Origin: Acidobacteriota bacterium
Lineage (GTDB): Bacteria > Acidobacteriota > Vicinamibacteria > Vicinamibacterales > UBA2999
Length of the DNA: 43,830 bases
Direction of reading: 5' to 3'
Assembly (NCBI GenBank): GCA_016192845.1
Contig: JACPTI010000035.1
Location: forward strand, 1-43,830
A model generated the notes under the pieces. That model was not told the DNA's origin. It did not search any database and worked only from the letters and a program-made list of their open reading frames with translations. Shown piece by piece: positions 42,659 through 43,830 of this stretch (position 1 is its first letter; each line of letters begins with the position of its first letter). A program made the position numbers and the translations under genes.

Positions 42659-42859
42659 TTACTTTGACAATTCAGTGCGATGACACTTCCCGCAAGTCCA
42701 CGCGGGAGCAACACGATCCGGCATCGTGCCTTTGCCGCCTTCTTCAGGGACGAACGAGGTATCAATGCCTGAAAGTGGCGTCTTTGAATTGAAGATCATT
42801 GCGCCATCGCAGCCCGGCGTTACCGTGCATGGTTTCGTATCTCCGTCTTTGTAGTTCAC
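42659..42859 (-). CDS. Small cysteine-rich protein (passenger)
   Basis: A 66-residue protein with TKPCTVTPGCDGAM and WTCGKCHRTELSK; the cysteine pairs suggest a zinc ribbon. It starts at GTG 42859, 15 bases after the transposase stop at 42875, and is read in the same direction. Passenger function in the element is unknown. Confidence 0.55.
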   Translation of the reverse strand: MNYKDGDTKPCTVTPGCDGAMIFNSKTPLSGIDTSFVPEEGGKGTMPDRVAPAWTCGKCHRTELSK

Positions 42860-42874
42860 GATAGTCCTCGCTAT

Positions 42875-43711
42875 TCACGCGGCTTTTTTGGATTCGGCTC
42901 GTTGAAGAAGTTCCACGATGTCCGAGACTTCCCACAGCCGATCCGTCACGCCTGCCGCCATCGCCGGCGCGACCCTCAGCGTTCGATGAATCTTGATGAA
43001 ATTGTAGGCGAAGTACGTGAGCGCCACAGCCGCCGCATGGTTCTCGATCTTTCGGCTGAAACCGTTCGAGAGCCTTGTCCGCATGGTCCAGTTGTGGCGC
43101 TCCACGTAACTCGTTGAGATGTGCTGTGGGTCCGGTCTGCCTTTTATAACCTCCAGATGAATACCGCGGACACGGGCGGGGCTGTAGCGGCGTTCTTCCT
43201 CTTCACCCGCACTGCCATAGAGCTTCTGAAGAACCGTGTAGTCCACGTCCGAGCCGAAGGCCCCCTCGATGGCTTCCACGTAGGCCCTGAGTCCGTCAGA
43301 AGTCACCTGGACGCGCCCACTCAGGCGGCTTGCCAGGTCATCGACGAAGGCGCACGCCGTTCCAAGACTCCGATCTCCGAGCAGCCACGACGGCACCAGC
43401 TTCGTATCCGCATCGAGGGCCGTCCAGAGCCATACGTCGCCAGCCCCCGGCACCTTCTTCGCAATCTCCGGCGTCACGTTCTTCTGCTTGCAGTAGTTGA
43501 AGCCCCACAGCTCGTCAAGTTGGAGCCTTCGGCACCGCAGATTCCGAAATACTTCATCCTGGTAATCACCACAGACGCGGCCAGCGTCCACGAGTAGCCG
43601 CGAGACGGCCTTTTTTGACACTTCCGTCATGCGGACGGTGGCCCGGATCGAGCAGCCTTCCAAGAGGCACGAAATCACCCTGGTTCTCGCGGCAGTATCT
43701 AGGCGGTTCAT
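42875..43711 (-). CDS. IS1-family DDE transposase
   Basis: A 278-residue transposase. An N-terminal helix-turn-helix (EGCSIRATVRMTEVSKKAVSR) leads to the catalytic core: RLQLDELWGFNYCKQK (first Asp), WLWTALDADTKLVPSWLLGDR, VQVTSDGLRAYVEAIEGAFG (second Asp), and STSYVERHNWTMRTRLSNGFSRK with the final Glu. RTLRVAPAMAAGVTDRLWEV is the usual IS1-like end. It is full-length and uninterrupted, so it may be active. The promoter upstream is strong by sequence. Confidence 0.88.
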   Translation of the reverse strand: MNRLDTAARTRVISCLLEGCSIRATVRMTEVSKKAVSRLLVDAGRVCGDYQDEVFRNLRCRRLQLDELWGFNYCKQKNVTPEIAKKVPGAGDVWLWTALDADTKLVPSWLLGDRSLGTACAFVDDLASRLSGRVQVTSDGLRAYVEAIEGAFGSDVDYTVLQKLYGSAGEEEERRYSPARVRGIHLEVIKGRPDPQHISTSYVERHNWTMRTRLSNGFSRKIENHAAAVALTYFAYNFIKIHRTLRVAPAMAAGVTDRLWEVSDIVELLQRAESKKAA

Positions 43712-43718
43712 GTCCAGA

Positions 43719-43747
43719 ATACTACTATAGCCGCTTTAGCATGTCAA
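43719..43747 (-). promoter_or_regulatory. Transposase promoter
   Basis: On the minus strand TTGACA (43747-43742) and TAGTAT (43724-43719) are 17 bases apart and end eight bases before the ATG. This predicts a leaderless or near-leaderless message. Confidence 0.55.
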
Positions 43748-43830
43748 GAGCGTGTCTTTACTGCGGGCCGCTATGGACATACTGCGGCGTGCAGTAATTT
43801 CAGCTTGCGCTTTCTGTTTGATCGGGAGTA

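Larger units (their letters stand above)
42369..43830 (-). mobile_element. IS1-like insertion element with two passenger genes
   Basis: The left boundary is inferred at about 42369-42370, where the kinase homology stops and GGTAGTGGGCTAC begins. The element includes a DDE transposase and two small genes on the same strand. The right end and any terminal inverted repeat or target duplication were not found; the element may extend past the window. Base composition is visibly lower in GC than its surroundings. Confidence 0.7.

Noticed and set aside
43748..43830. Right terminal inverted repeat of the insertion element
   Set aside because: No sequence complementary to GGTAGTGGGCTAC is found; the true end is probably beyond the window.
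1..43830. tRNA or rRNA genes
   Set aside because: I searched by eye for the T-loop GGTTCGA motif with flanking acceptor stems and found none outside coding regions.

Overview
The window is GC-rich (roughly two thirds GC by eye) bacterial chromosome, densely coded, with many GTG and TTG starts. Gene content points to a Gram-negative, and the style (PknB kinases fused to TolB/WD40-like propellers, TIG/NHL proteins, low-complexity repeats at gene ends) resembles Acidobacteria, most likely a Vicinamibacteria-like lineage. That placement is inference; no rRNA or tRNA gene was seen. lpxC implies lipid A synthesis.

Layout. 0.2-4.4 kb, minus strand: an APC permease, a small lipoprotein, an exported protein, and an anti-sigma/ECF-sigma pair. 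4.6-10.0 kb, plus strand: a helix-turn-helix/receiver fusion, an ABC-F ATPase, and an NtrB/NtrC-type two-component system. 10.0-17.7 kb, minus strand: a broken GNAT aminoglycoside acetyltransferase, a metallo-beta-lactamase-fold protein, xerC, trmFO, topA and dprA. 18.0-22.9 kb, plus strand: a TPR protein and lipoprotein, then the ribosome-linked cluster rplU-rpmA-obgE-nadD-rsfS-comF. 22.9-31.7 kb, mostly minus: STAS, SnoaL-like, tmk, lysA, lpxC, uvrA and a second APC permease, plus one STAS gene on the plus strand. 31.8-34.5 kb: a TIG/NHL propeller, an HNH endonuclease, an NlpC/P60 peptidase and two overlapping tiny membrane proteins.

34.6-42.4 kb is a decaying accessory region. Five paralogous PknB-type kinase genes or fragments all point the same way and every one is damaged: an in-frame deletion of the catalytic core, a short stub, a gene with two frameshifts, a frameshifted N-lobe stub, and one cut off by an insertion sequence. 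Three toxin-antitoxin modules sit between them (RHH/PIN with a broken toxin, HicAB, and an intact RHH/PIN). The window ends in an IS1-like element whose transposase is followed by two small same-strand genes.

The most distinctive whole-window signal is a set of short repeat arrays. Their sequences differ but their architecture is shared: 7-18 bp units in tandem, usually followed by inverted copies. They lie at or across stop codons, and several have entered reading frames without breaking them (ABC-F, XerC, TopA). A separate 36 bp palindromic repeat occurs in trmFO, in the nadD tail and in one intergenic gap. The core genes show no frameshift, whereas the kinase region has at least four.
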